A DNA stretch of 64,000 nucleotides, from positions 14,219,001 to 14,283,000 of the forward strand of contig NC_092604.1 of the NCBI RefSeq assembly GCF_047663525.1, given 5' to 3'. This document shows positions 26,237 through 40,401 of this stretch, one piece after another. A program made the translations under genes and the position numbers. The notes under the pieces were generated by a model. That model ran no database searches. It was not told the DNA's origin and saw only the letters and a program-made list of their open reading frames with translations. Each line of letters begins with the position of its first letter. Position 1 is the first letter of the stretch. The DNA comes from Anas platyrhynchos (taxonomy: Eukaryota; Chordata; Aves; Anseriformes; Anatidae).

Positions 26237-29200
26237 TCCTGCCTTTCTTCCCTGGGATACCAGAAATGAATCACTTTAGTTAAACTACATAGGGCAGTCT
26301 CCATACAACAGGTATGAGGAAAAAGTGACCAAAATGCCACGTTTTGTCAGAAAGCAATGAGGATTATAGATCTTACTCTTTCACAGTGCAGCCATTTGTT
26401 ACTGGCATAACCAATTTTTAGCAAAACCATTGTTTTCAAGCGTACTTGTGGTTTCATTATTGCAAAAACATTTCCAACTCAGTAACAGTCTATACAGAAA
26501 ATTTCTGTTATATAATTAGAACAAGAGCCATTCAGTAGAAAACTGTTTTTCTTACTGCAATGTAGCAGAAATCCTGTTGTTTGTATCTGTAGTTTTGGCC
26601 AAGGTGAAATGATGGGTTAAGGAGGATGTATGCCTGTTTCTTCACCACAGTACAACTCATTTTTAATCCACCCTGTGCTAAAATCTGAGGGTGCAGATCC
26701 CTTCCAGTGTTTGTACTGGGATCTAGTTCTTCATCATCACTACCTTTTGAATATCTATTGTCAATGCTGACAAATGCACATTTGCCTTCAAACAAGAACT
26801 GGAAATATTTCTAGGATTATCCTGAATGTCAGTGTCACTACCCACTCACTTAACAATCACTCAAAGAAATGATATAAAATATCACTTTTTTACATAGATG
26901 AATAATAGAGTGTTTGTCAATCACTTCTAGGCTGACTGAGCCCCTTTAACTCTGAAACTAGAGTCCTTTTTTTTTTTTCCCTAAACCTCCCGAGAAAATG
27001 TTGACAAAACAGGCAATTTTCTGTAATTTCTCTGTGAGCTTCTGTCAGCATGAGAGGCAGTCAGAGCCCTCTCATTTCAGATAACACCATTGGGTAACCT
27101 TTGACATCCACCCCCTTGCTGACTTCGGAGGCTCCTCTAAGTGTAACAGTTGTGTCTTTCAGGTTGCAGGATGCAGAACCACAATTTGGGCTCTTGTTCA
27201 CTGAAGGCAGCCTTTGTTTCCCAGCTGACTAAGAAACTCTTATAAAAGGGATAAGAAATGTAGTTAATAGCTCAAGAGTGGCCTAATCATCGGCTGCTAT
27301 TACCCCTCCAATATTAGGGAGGATGACAGACCTATCAATAACAGAGCCCCAGGTGAGGTATGGGAGATGATAATGTGATCTTTGGCTTGGTCTTTGCTCT
27401 GCAAAGCACAGCACTTATTTGAAAGAGAAGCCAGCATCTGTTTTTTTTCTTCATATTGTGCCAAATATCATTCAGCTGAGCGGCTTTTGTGTTTTTCTGT
27501 CTTAAGCCACAGCAATTTGACCAATTTCGTTTATAAGCAGAGATGAAAACTTAAGAACTTTCCTATCAGACCATGTAAACTGGAAATACACAGCTGTGTG
27601 CTTATGTCCACTCACATGATAGTAAAATGTGGCAAAAATGAAAAAACAGGTGTCCAACTCATCTTGATATATGTGAATACAGTCACATCTGTACACAGAT
27701 TTGTGCACATCTGTGTCACATACTATTTTCAAAGTAGTTAGTGTTTCCCTGAATAAACAACATACAAAAGCTAAACATTGAGCAAATGTATCATAGTACC
27801 ATCTTATGGCTACAATAGACTAAAACATAGGCAAAAACTACAGGCTAGGACAACTAGATGTACTCATTACTCCTCATCTCTGGCAAGAAGGCTAAGTTTC
27901 ACAGTACGAGAGTCTTTTAGTACCATATAATTTCAGAAATTATTATTTGGATCCAGTCTTCATAGAGCCCAGTGGCCAGCACCATCTTGTTTCAGAGGAA
28001 GTGTTGGAGCTCTACCTTAAGAGATGTCAGAGACATCACTTCTTTCTTATTAAATCACAAGATCTTTGGTACTTAAAAGTATGACTTCCACAAATATTTT
28101 TATCAACAATATACATAGAAATATTGCTAAAATACTGATATGAAAATGTTCCCGTGTCACTGAGCTCCATACCCTTGTGTGTTCATAGTGAGTCTTCCTG
28201 TTCTACTGTTATGAGGCAAGAAAGCCATGTTCCCATACATATATTTACCTCAATTCTATGCTCCTGTCTCATTCTTGGAAAGCCTAGATCACAATGCTGG
28301 ACAGTCAGTAAGCAAACCTCAAAACAGAGCTCTTACTAATGTTCAGGGTATACTGCACTAAGGCTGAAAATAGGACTGCAGTCTCCACAGTCAGAGTAGG
28401 GAAGGCATATTTCAGAATACATTTTCAGGGCTTCCTGGAGAAAGCACCTTTTATTATGCTGCTTTTCCACTAACTGTTTTTCTCTGGGAGACTGACAGTC
28501 AAAGATCTGCCCTCCTTTCCAGAGGCCATATCTACAAACACTAGCTGTTACAAAGCGCTGTCAGTTAGGGGAGCTCCACTTCTCCTTGACAGGAGGAAAA
28601 GGAAGAACACCTTTGTTCCTTCCTTCCAACTCAGGTTATGAGGAGAGGGAGGAAATGTGATTTTAATCCTGGCTGGGACACCCTGTTAAGAAAGACCTGA
28701 GAGAAGGATGGGAACAGTGGGAAGGGGGAGGCAAAAGCTAAGTGCTGGTAACAGAATAACCTGATGATTTACCCATCACTCTCCTGGGTGCATTCTCTGC
28801 TCTCAGTCTAGAGGGGAAATTAGGACAGGCCCTCATCGCCATAGGCTTAGGTCAAACCCTGAGAAAATCGCTGAGTTTTCAGACTGATTGCAACATGCCT
28901 GGGGTCTGCAGCGCTAAGCAACTGCTGCTCAAGTAGCTGGTACAGGGACTAATTCATCTTTCTTGATGGCACTGAGAAACCCAGAATGCTAACCACAGAG
29001 TCCTTAGCAGGCAGCTGGATGCATCCATTAAGCTACACTGAATGAAGCCTAGTATTTAGAAGAGATCAGGGCTAAAGAGATTTTCTTTATTGTCAAACTA
29101 TGTTTAGTTTGTTTGTTTTTAATAGATTTCCATTTAATACTTTTACTTTGAAATACTAACCTTTAATACAGCCAAAGTGTATGCTGTTTTGAAACAGATC

Positions 29201-30724
29201 TAGTCTTTTGAGAATGTCTTTGTTTTCTTCAGGTATTTAACTGGGGTTTCATTACTAATGCTAGACTTACAGTAGCTAATGCCAATATAATACTTTCCTG
29301 AAATATTACTCAGAACTGCTTAAGCTAATATTTCCAAAGACAGAATTCTTTAAAAAACTAATGGCACAATCTCAAATGGCTTGAAGCCACATACCACAAA
29401 GTCTGACACTAAAACTTTTTTCACCCTAGGCAAGTTCTGTATTCATAAACTATTGTAGCACTTCTTGGATTTACTTCTACTATAGCAGCTTTTTTCTTAA
29501 ACATGGCAGTCTGAAAAGCATAAGAATATGTAATCCTAAAACTCATAAGAGCATGCAGTTACCAGACTGGAATTTAAACCCAAGGAAACGTGAGCCCAGG
29601 AAGAAGTAATCCTTTTGACTGCCAGTAGCATGCAAAGGTAAAAGAACAATCTGACTCGAGGCTCTGTGTAGTTTCCTGATTCAGGCAATTCAGCAGTTCT
29701 CTACAGAGAGACCACTTCATCTAGCTACTGCTGCTTTTGTCCAAAAGCACAGAGAAGAGCAGATTTGATTCAAAAGAAGCAGCCATTATAGATGTTTAAG
29801 CATGCTAACAGGCAGGCTCCTTGCATGGAGTGCGCAATCACCATGCTCAGTGGGTACTGGAGTACTGTCAGCTGAACATGCTCCGCCTCTAGTTGTCTAC
29901 ACCAGCACTGAAGCAGGGTGTCGAGTGCTGACATTCTTCCTGCTTTAAATCAGGCTGAAATCCTGACAACTCCAGAAAAGCCTTAAAAATGTTCCTGCAG
30001 CAACATCTGCTGAACTGCAGCAGCTTGGCTGTCCCAGTCCATTAATGTTGCCCTTGCGAATGACAAGGGGGCTTGCAGTCTTGTCATGTACACAGCATAG
30101 GAATATGTAAATAAGGTCTGGAAGAAAGTGCTGGTTTTCCTGAACCAAGGAGAAGCAAGATCGAACCAACTTGTCTGTGCTTTTCACATACTGTCCAATC
30201 AACTTGCAACCTGACAGCTGCCAGTTTTTGTCTAGCCTAGAATACATGTTTGGACCATTCTTTGTTTGCTAAACTCAATCTGTTTTCCAGGAGTGAGAGA
30301 GGTATGTTTCTATTGTGCTGTAGTGATGCCGTTAGTTATATTAACTACCCTCCACCCAGAAATGACAATCCAGCCTACCTCCAAATTAGCCTTTTTATTG
30401 AACTCAATAAAGGATAAAACACATGACACTAAACTATTTGGTGGCAGCTTTGTTATAAACTCATTACTGGAAAAACAGCAATTGGACAGACCTTTAACCA
30501 CTGTCATTGATTCCAGCACAGGGAGAGTGATCTATTGAGTTAATCAGTGAACTTACTGCGGTTAACAGTGTCTGTAAGCTACCTTGCTTAGGACTCAGTC
30601 AGATGTCTAGAAAAACCCCATACATGTAGGCTAGTTATAGTCTAAGTACAAGTGCTCTCACAAAAGCAAAACTACCCCTCACCCCAAACAGAGCACATTT
30701 AAAGGCAGTACTTCATATTGCAGG

Positions 30725-30774
30725 AAAAAATAAATAAATAAACAAATAAATAAAAATAAACAAATAAAAAAAAA
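30725..30774. repeat. (AAAT/AAAC)n low-complexity tract
   Basis: About 50 bp made of AAAT and AAAC tetranucleotides with short A runs at each end. Confidence 0.9.
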
Positions 30775-33700
30775 GCTATTCCCTGAATGGCTGGCCACAC
30801 TAACCTTGGTCTTCTGCAGCAGTTCAGCATTACAGATGACCTGCTTATATCTTGGTCCAGCACCACCAGGAGCCAGACCCATTCTCTTCACTCTTGGGCA
30901 TACAGCTGATGCCACATTACAGCCCATGAGGCCCAGGAAGACAGCAGATCAATGTAAAGAGGAGGCCCTGTATAAGCAGTTCCCAGCATACACTGCTGTT
31001 TATGCAGCTCTGTTGAGATGTGGTTTTACAAATAGAGCAGAGGTTTCAGAAGATGCGTTTGCATAGATGATTCTTGCAAGACTGACCCTTTTGACCCTTA
31101 CTGCTTACTAGCATCATGACAAAAGTCTCATTCCTTGGAACAGTGGTAACTCTCAGGGCTATGTATCTAATGAAAGGTTAACATCACACTTCTCCCCACA
31201 ATGGCTGGACTTTAAGTTTCATTTGTGTTCCTCTGAATTCCTTTTTCATCAAACTTGCTGAAAGAAAAGAGACAGCATCAGCATTAATACAATGCTCTAT
31301 TCTAATTCCTGGCCTCATGTCAGAACTTAAGACAGTGAAACACTTAAAATACGGTTTGTTTCACAAGTAAGAATTAATTGAATTTTTGCATGTATCAAGT
31401 ATCTAAGAGATTTAAAGACCCAGCAGCTGATAACAAATTGTTCCTGTAGGAACCTAGTATCAGTTTATCCCTAAATATGTACTACTTGCAGGCCTTTTGT
31501 ATCAAGCTTTGTGTTGATAATACCAGGACGCCACATGTGATGCCAAATCATTTTTTTAACATTCTTTTTGGCCATGGTATTCCCAGACAAGTGTCTCATC
31601 ATACATGACAGTGCTGTTTGGAAAACACAACAAAAGAAATTCAGACAGAAAGCTTCTTTTTGTGTAAAGAATAAATGTCTAAAGCACATTTTTGATGTGT
31701 GACAGAATTTTCTTTTTTTTTTTCCTCCTCAAAAAATTGCTATAACAACTACCATAACTTAGAACTGAATTTCAGAGGGGTTCCAGGCACACTGACACCC
31801 AAGTGCCTTGCATTTGCTACAAGAACAGAATGGGACAGAAAAGCGTATCTACTCCCAGCTTCTCAGCACAGCCTTTGCTATTCCACAGGTTTGTGTGCCA
31901 GTTCCCTCTGCTGCCTGCCAAGAACACGAGTTCTGTCTGTCCTTGCTGACAGGAAGGGAGAGATATATCTTGCCAAAGACACCATCTTTACAACAAAAAT
32001 GCATAGCTGCCCCAACTGCTGTATTAAAGCTGAGATAAAATGCTTTTTAATAGAGTTTTTCTTTATGGATTTTCCCTAGGATTTTCCCAGAATTTTGTGA
32101 GAATACTAAAATTTCCCCTAGTGAAAATGTTTTGTATGCTATTTACTCAAATGAAAAACTACTATTTCCTATTAGAACTTCCTGTAGGTTTCTCCCTAGG
32201 ACAAAATTCACTGTTTTTACATGAAAAGACAGTTAACTTGATCACCAGAGTTACTAGGTTTGTGTTTTACAGAATAACAGTTATTTTGTAAAAGTTTACA
32301 GTAATAAATAGCGTTTTTCACAATAATAGTTTTAAAAAGCAAGCAGACAGAAGCAAATGTGAGAACATGTGCATCATCTGTAAAATTTTCTGTAGACCAA
32401 AAGCACATTAACTTTCCTGTAGATAAATAAATATAACCACAGAATGTTCCTCTAAGAGGCCCTTTGCAAAAGTATGGAAACTAAAGCAAGACAATGAACT
32501 AGACCAAAAATTTCCAGGAAGATTTTATCCGATTCATGGCCTAACAAGACAAAATCCAACAATACCATTTTTCTTCCTCTCTGTAGATAAAAATATGTGT
32601 GTCAATAGTCTCCTAAATAAGACTAAAAGTTTTCACAGAATTTTTATCACTGTACTGAAATTTCTTATTTATTTGACTACAAAAGCCACTAATATTGATG
32701 CAGGTAGAATAGCAAAAACATACAAGTCTAGAAGCAGTAGCATAGCAGCATTAATCTCAGCCAAATGAGAAAGTAGAAGTGCATGTGCAAGAGCCCAGCT
32801 GTTGAACATGAGCTTCCCCAGTTTATCAAGCTGCACTGCCACACTTGGAGAAACCTGATAAGCACAGCCATACCACAGCCAGATTGCACAACTGTGGAAG
32901 GTCAGCAGTAATTTCATCTCCACAAAGGCAACATTCAAGAGACTGCTACGTTTTTTTTCCAGGACTTTTTTTTCTGGTTAGATACCAAGAAGCTTATTCA
33001 GAATAGCCAGCATTTATGAGAGGGCTTTGTAGACTCATTCTCTTGTGAGTATCTGAGCTGCCTCAGTTTCCCTGTGGCAGCAGGATCCCATCACACAAAA
33101 TGAACCAGTTTTCTGCTTTTCTAAACTTTTCTGGAACCAAATTTTCAGCATCAAAAATTTAGTACAAAAAAGGGAATGCTGGACTCCAAGTACTCCACTA
33201 AAAACTATTCACGTTTTCTTCATAACCACTTAATGTGAAATTAAAGGGAGTTGCTGCTCTTGAGCTGCATTTTAGCACTCTTGTTCATCTGCTCTATTTT
33301 AATAAGATCATGTGCCAGTTGCCAGGAGAGCGCCTTGAACCACTGAGAGAGAACTGTCTAGCTGCCCTGGCCCCATGCATCTTCTGTGGTTCTAACTGGT
33401 TCCTGGGGAAGACAAAAAGTCTGTTGGACCACATTCCAAAATACCAAACAATCGCTGACTTGGTAGTATCTTACAGATGTTTCACTGGTTAAATCAATCT
33501 GTTTTGTTGCTACTGTTTTGTTTCAGATTATAAACAACTGATTTGCAAGGCTTCTGTTTATCATATGGAGTAACATCTTTCTGCCATGTAAGATCTGCAT
33601 GATATTTTTTCACCGCAAAATTCAAACTTTAACAGCCTTTACAAACATAATCTGAATAAAAAGATGTCAAGATTATTTTCAGCAACAACATAGTTAGCAA

Positions 33701-35907
33701 CAAATCTATGACTCACAGACAGGTTTTATTGTGACTGAAGGGCTTTTCAGTTTATGGTAGTGAGAAAATCTCACTCCAGTGATATGCCATACTTCATTGG
33801 AACTGAGGGACAGATGCTGTCATTTTCTGGTAGTGACAGTAAAAGATGGTCTCTTATTTATATGTCCTGTACTAAGCAGATTTTTCTTTTTTTTCCCTCA
33901 GCTATCTGTGCCTAATACTGTTTTCTTTGTCTTTAATTTCTTGTATGAATGGTGGCCATCTTCAAACTTACTCCTTTTATATGCACTGAATTCAAAACCT
34001 TCAGTGAAACTATTTTCCTTCTTCACTCCCTGCCCTGAAAATTTGATAATTTAACAGTTTGATTCTGTACATCCTCAGTTACCCAATGATCAAAGTTGCT
34101 AGAACTTAGGCCTGATCTGCATCAGGCTTTTAAACTATGAAAAGTGTTGGGAACCTCCAGAATGAGAGCAGATAGACTCCCGAATGTTTTTTTCTGATTC
34201 TAAACTAAAAAACACACAATGGAAAATTAACTTTTTATTTGTAAGTTTTCCTCAAACTGTTAAACTAGACTTGTCAATGAATGTTGCAGTATTTGGAGGA
34301 TAGAAGGTCAAATAATTTTTTCATAGAGTTTTATTTCATTCATGAAAGTATGTGACAAGAAACTAATCACGTATTGGTTCATCATTCTCATGGATATTCA
34401 GGAAATGCTGGGAAGACTCAGAGGGCTCCCAAGGTTAGAAACACTGCCAACAGCAGCACTCTATACATCTTGTCAAAAGATTCCTAAGCTTATATGTTTT
34501 ACTTTTAAATTATATCCTGGTTTTCAAGTTTCAGGTTAGTGGCTTTGCTAGAGAAAGTTTGGGGATTTCATGCTTTGATCCTTCATTTATTCTGAAGGAA
34601 AGGGGGAAAAAAAAAAAAAAAGGAAAAATAAAAAAGGATCTTGTTAAGTGGCCAAGCCTCACTTATTCCCATCATATTAATAGGCCAAGTACCTCCCATT
34701 TCAAAGTTAAAGAAAGGAGATACTGATGTAAAGTGCACAGAATGAAACCCTGATTTAATATTGGAACAGGCTATAATGTACTTATGAGAAATAATATAAA
34801 TAGAAAGCTTAAAATAGCTCACTGTTTAATGCACTGAAATGTGAAATGCATTCAAATATTTATAACCCTCAAACTGCTTTGAAAATACAAACGAGGAGAA
34901 AACATACAGACACTGTGTATTCCAAAACTTCTAAATTTTGGTCATTGTATGATTTCTATCATTGATCCCATATCCAGCAAAATTAGATTTACTGTCCTCG
35001 CCTCTTATGAAATTACACAGAAGCTGCTGCTTTATTCCTCTCCAGGACAGTAAAAAGCAATAAAATTCTTGCAGATTTCGACAGTGGGCAATTCAATAAA
35101 AGGCTATGTATATTTTATAAGTACAATAAAGACAAGTCTATAGCTGAATCATAAATGGGATTTTTGTTTGTTTGTTTGTTTTTTCTGCAAGTGTCTTTTT
35201 TTGAGTCTGTTTTCATCACATTGGTCATCTCAGCATAAAGCTTTCCCTTTTTGGGAAAAAGCAGAATGAAATTTGTACTTTTATAATGTATAATTTAAGT
35301 TTTGCTCAAGGGATTTTGCAACATGCATCTATTTAAAATTTAAAGGTGTTGTGTAACTCAATACTTTCTTGCTCTTGGTTAGTGCCATAAAATTGTACGT
35401 ATAATTTTTTGTTACACTGTAAAGCATACCTGTCTTATCATTGTAGCATTCCCTTTCTTACGAGCAAACAATAAATATTTGATACATACATAATTATTTC
35501 TTAGACTTAGATTAATGCTCATATTTTTTAACTCTGCAATAATGTAAGATAACATAGAGATGAATGGATTGGTGCATTTTGAACAATAGTACTATAGTGG
35601 ATTTAGTGACAGTGCCTGTCTGTTAAAATATATAGTTCTATACTAACGTAAAACATAAGCTTAGCAACATGTAAATGAACTGTCCTTTACAATTACAAAG
35701 GTATAATTCTTTTCCTCTCATTTGGAGAAAGAAATTTAAAAACTAGGAAGGGGCAGGAATCAGATTAAAGAAAAAATATGCTCCCTGTTTCCAGTCTCTG
35801 AGACAATTTCTGCAGCACTGAAAATAAGTTGGAGGTTTATCTGAGCAAGGAGTGTGGCATCAAAACTCAAGTTTCCTGAAACACAAAATTTTCTATGCAT
35901 GTATGTA

Positions 35908-36504
35908 TCACAGAATCACAGAATCACAGAATTTCTAGGTTGGAAGAGACCTCAAGATCATCGAGTCCAACCTCTGACCTAACGCTAACAGTCCCCACTA
36001 AACCATATCCCTAAGCTCTACATCTAAACGTCTTTTAAAGACCTCCAGGGATGGTGACTCCACCACTTCCCTGGGCAGCCTGTTCCAGTGTCCAACAACC
36101 CTTTCAGTAAAGAAGTTCTTCCTAACATCCAGCCTAAAACTCCCCTGGCGCAACTTAAGCCCATTCCCCCTCGTCCTGTCACCATTCAGTGGGAGAATAG
36201 ACCAACCCCCACCTCGCTACAGCCTCCTTTAATGCACTTATAAAGAGTGATAAGGTCACCCCTGAGCCTCCTCTTCTCCAGGCTGAACAAACCCAGCTCC
36301 CTCAGATGCTCCTCATAGGACTTGCTCTCCAGGCCCCTCACCAGCTTCGTCGCCCTTCTCTGGACCCACTCAAGCACCTCGATGTCCTTCTTGTAGTGAG
36401 GGGCCCAAAACTGAACACAGTACTCGAGGTGCGGCCTCACCAGAGCCGAGTATAGGGGGACGATCACCTCCCTAGCCCTGCTGGCCACACTGTTTCTTAT
36501 GCAA
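35908..36504 (-). mobile_element. CR1 LINE 3' fragment, well preserved
   Basis: A minus-strand, 5'-truncated CR1 copy. Its 3' end (left edge) has three near-perfect octamers, TCACAGAA on the + strand, at 35908-35931. Reading leftward on the minus strand it encodes [44 protein letters not shown] and [15 protein letters not shown], then breaks at a stop (LFSH-stop, near 36186) caused by a small deletion. It keeps long unbroken family-like stretches and looks younger than the other four copies. A 7-bp match GCATGTA occurs at both flanks (35897-35903 and 36505-36511) and may be a target-site duplication, though four bases separate it from the left end. Confidence 0.94.
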
Positions 36505-36511
36505 GCATGTA

Positions 36512-39500
36512 GTGTCCACAAGTATCAGAGGTTGTTCTTCTGAGTAGTTTCCTAGGTAAGACCTGACTGTACATCAAGGTACTATTGGCATCATAATAGA
36601 TCATATGAGGACACAAACTTTCAGGATACGTGATAGAAGATAATCCAAAGTATCTCTGTCACAAAATCAAAATAAGTATGCTTTCGAAAGACACCTCTGT
36701 CAGACCATCAAATGTCAAGGAAGAATTCCCTTTCATTTAACTTATTCAAACATTAACTTTCTCTTTATAACAGAAAAAGCATGAAACCCACCACTTTATG
36801 AACAAATCATTTAAATGAATCACAGCAAGGACTATAGAAGAGGGAAAAAAGCACTGCTATAAAAACAAAGCACTAAAGACAAGTGAGAAAAAAATATGAT
36901 CTCTAAGCTCAGAATGATTAAGATACGAGCAGAAAACAAACAAAAAATAGATCTATGGATTCATCTCAGATTTCTGATTCCAAATTGTTGCTGAGTTGAA
37001 GCCTGCTCTAAGATATTATTCATATCAGATCTACTTGTTTTTGAGTTCAGCATGTAAGTGCTGAAAGCTTCCTAAAATAATTACAACTTTCTACAAATCT
37101 TAACGAGATTTTTTTCTTCTGGCATTGCCATTTTGCTACTTGAAGATGTGTAATATGATGAGAATATACTTCTATAAATTTGTGACTTGGTGGTTAAATG
37201 TTTGGTGATGTAAATGTTTTTATAATGGACATATTAACGAATCTCGCTGGATCTGGATACAGATGTACTGGCAATGACATGATGTACAGGACAGCAGTGA
37301 TCAAGGCCCAGATCAATACTCTAACTAACTCTAGCTCTAAGTAAAACAGCAACAGTACATGCCCTTTTTATTTTCTATCCTATGACACGAAGAACAGTTG
37401 ATAATGTTGGACACCTGGCACCACCAAAGGACACAGCTTCAGAGAAGCATAAGATTTTTCCCCATTTGGAATTCAGCCATGGTTCTAAATTCCGTTAGAG
37501 AAAGATAGAGGTAACAGGGATTTTTAACTCTAGTACTCTGTCTCAGCAGTGTAAAATAACATCAGTGCAACTGCATGCCAGGACACAATGCCCTAGCTCA
37601 TAACTCATAGAGTCCAGCTTAGCTCAGCAATTTATGCCAGGCAAATAGGAGTTTTAATTCAGATTTCCCTTCTGGGAAAATTATTGGAGGGGCAGGGTGT
37701 ATTTTTTATTATTAGTTTTAAGAAACACATATAAAGGATTTGATTCTGCAGTGAGATAATTTAATGAGTATTTCCTTTAAAGAGGTAAGCAGTTGGCAGC
37801 AATATTACACAAAAAGAATATTTCAAGCTTTAGAGATCACAAGTATCACTCTTCAAAATAATTCCTTTCATACAGATATAGCGTTTCCATTTTCCAGTAG
37901 CAAAAGGAAATGCCTCACATAATTTTGGGGTGTTTTAAAAGAGGGCAAAAGCAAAACTTTCCAACTGTTCAACTCAATGACAAGAGTGGCCAGGTGGTGC
38001 CATGTAGTCAAATCTCTGGGAACAACACCAGCTATTTTTTCCTGCTGACCTCAGCAGATCATCAGGGGTCCACAAGTGTGACCATCAGGGTCAGCACATG
38101 AGCAGCAACAAGGCAACATCTCCAAAGACTTCTAACAGAAGGAGCAGCCAACAGCCAAACATACTTTTAAATTAAGTTCATTCTTCTTTAAAAATAAAAA
38201 ATAAAAATTAAGAGAGAGAAGCTAATGAGTTAATGAACTACCTGAAGCCTCCATGCAATTGGTATCCAAGGAATAATCAGTCTGTAAGTTGAGCCAGATA
38301 ATTCATATCTTTGTAAGAGAAAGAGGCCAGCTGAGTTGCCAACCAGTATTTTAGTCAGTGTGCTGTGCGTTCATTTAGTAGGCTCTAAAGAAAACAAAGT
38401 TATCTACCAAAATCTGCCATAACAAAACCAACCTGGATGGGAAGCTGATGTATTGATAAAACACCCAACTTCTGAAAGAAATGAACAATATTAACACCTC
38501 ATCCACCAAATATCTAGCAAAATCAGGAGAATGAAAGGAGGCTGCATATGTGCTGTCAAATATGCAAACTACAGTGCCCTTATCTATGAGAAAAGCTCTA
38601 CTGGGCCTTTTAACACAATTACCTCATAAAATGAAGCTGCATTTTTATGTAATAATTTACAATTCTATTATTCCCATTTTAATGCTGGTTATAACAACTG
38701 CTAGGGCCCTTGTCTCTGCTACAAGTAAAATGCAAAGTAAATTTGGACATGCTAACAATAGTTAATAAAATTATAGCATTTGATGTGGCATCCACTAAGC
38801 TTTTATATTTTTGTCATGGCCACAACAAGATCCCAAACTGAAGCTTCACTATTCACAGGTGTTGGGAAACATGAGGGAGCACCAAAAATGATAATATATT
38901 TGCTTATACTCATGAATTTGATCTAAATATTTATAAGCTCAGGAAGAAGTAAAACAGACAAATGATAGTTAATGTTGTTTCTATTTGATTCCTTTGCAAA
39001 ACAGAAATTTTGATCTAAGATAACAACCTTGGCCCTGCATGTCTCTTCCAGGAGTTAAGTGTGTTTCATATGCATGGACAACCGTAAGAGCAGAACAAGC
39101 CACGTAAAGGAAGTCTGAAATCTTTTTTCAGGCCACACTCATGGTTAATCATAACTGGCATTGCAGGTAGAATGCAATTATTTGTATGAAGAAAATGCAG
39201 GAACAGAAGATCAGGAGAAGATAGCAAAAATAGCCGATTGGCAAAGAATCAGGTGGGACAGAAGAGAATGCTTTTCTTGTTAATCATATTTAAGATTTTG
39301 TATCACATAGGTTTAGAAATAGAGATTAAAAAAAAAAAAAAAAAAAATCCATCCAAAGAAAGTTTAGTATTTTCCAAAGATTATGAGGGAGAAAAAGAGG
39401 GTATGATTTTATATTCTTCACTATGATCTCAGAATTAGATTTCTTTGTTCAGGGCTAGATCACACATGTATCCCATTCTAGCTGACTTCACATAGGCAGT

Positions 39501-40401
39501 GCATAGTCAGAGTTAATTTCAATGAAAGGATGGGAGAAGAGTCTGGCAGATGAACAATCATCAGCACCTGACTAATTTAGTAGAGAAAGTAGTAGGAGCT
39601 TTTAAGAATGTCAATGATGCCCCAGTCCCCAGTATGAGCCTGGCATTATGTTCACAGTTCTCCTGAACCGTGTGTTTTGTTGGTGTGGGCTTTCTGCTGC
39701 AGAATTATGATGTTATTTTAACCAGAGGATGGAGTTTGTTGAGTCAGATATCCATTGCATTTGTGTTGCTGACTCTTTACAGGAACCTGCTATTTAAAAA
39801 ATGGTTTATTTTTTCCCTATCAAATGCTTAGCAACATTACCTAGCTGGCCAAACAAGGTACAAAGTTCATGGGACCCCTGGAACTGGCCTATGGCAGTCT
39901 AGAGAAACCTTACAAAAGTGGTTTGTGCAGTCAGTTGCAGTGGAAAATACATTACTCTTGTGATAACACTCTGAGGCTGTACCTGAATAGCTTGCTTACT
40001 AGTAAGGAGGAGTTGACGCCTTTACCAGGAGCAAACTGAATACTCCCTCATCTTTTCTGGGGGGGAGGAAAGACACATGACTATATATATTTATGATCTA
40101 TTTGGGACATCAGCTGAATGAACATACTGTATAAACTTGAAGGTTTTTAAGGTTTCTTTATATTTACTTTTTGATTTTAGAGATACCATAAATCCCACAT
40201 AAATTGGAAGGAGACTGTAAGATTCTCCATGGACCAACCTTCTGTTAGACAAATCCAATGATAATAAAACTTTACATATAATGATAGGATCATGGTGCCT
40301 TAGTATTGTTTCTTTAGTGGCTTAAGTACCAAGTTAGGAAAAACATTCATTTAGCTGATAATGTATATGAACCACTCTTCAGAATTAATGGGATTTAACA
40401 C
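36512..40401. other. Intergenic tract, no gene seen
   Basis: No coding or RNA gene was seen. There is an A20 run at 39328-39347. The block around 38540-38800 has a dense AT-rich motif content and is listed as a candidate conserved element. Confidence 0.6.

Larger units (their letters stand above)
17074..35907. other. Large intergenic tract, no gene seen
   Basis: About 19 kb without recognisable exons or transposons. It includes an A39 run (21322-21360), a T21 run (23338-23358), a three-copy 13-bp tandem repeat (26198-26236) and an A/T-C low-complexity stretch (30725-30774). Several blocks rich in homeodomain-like TAAT, GATA and E-box cores (18240-18440, 24960-25200, 27000-27450, 35270-35560) look unlike neutral spacer and are treated as candidate regulatory elements in the findings. 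The longest open frame (around 18.7-19.2 kb, 173 codons) has no ATG at its left end and no domain. Confidence 0.6.
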
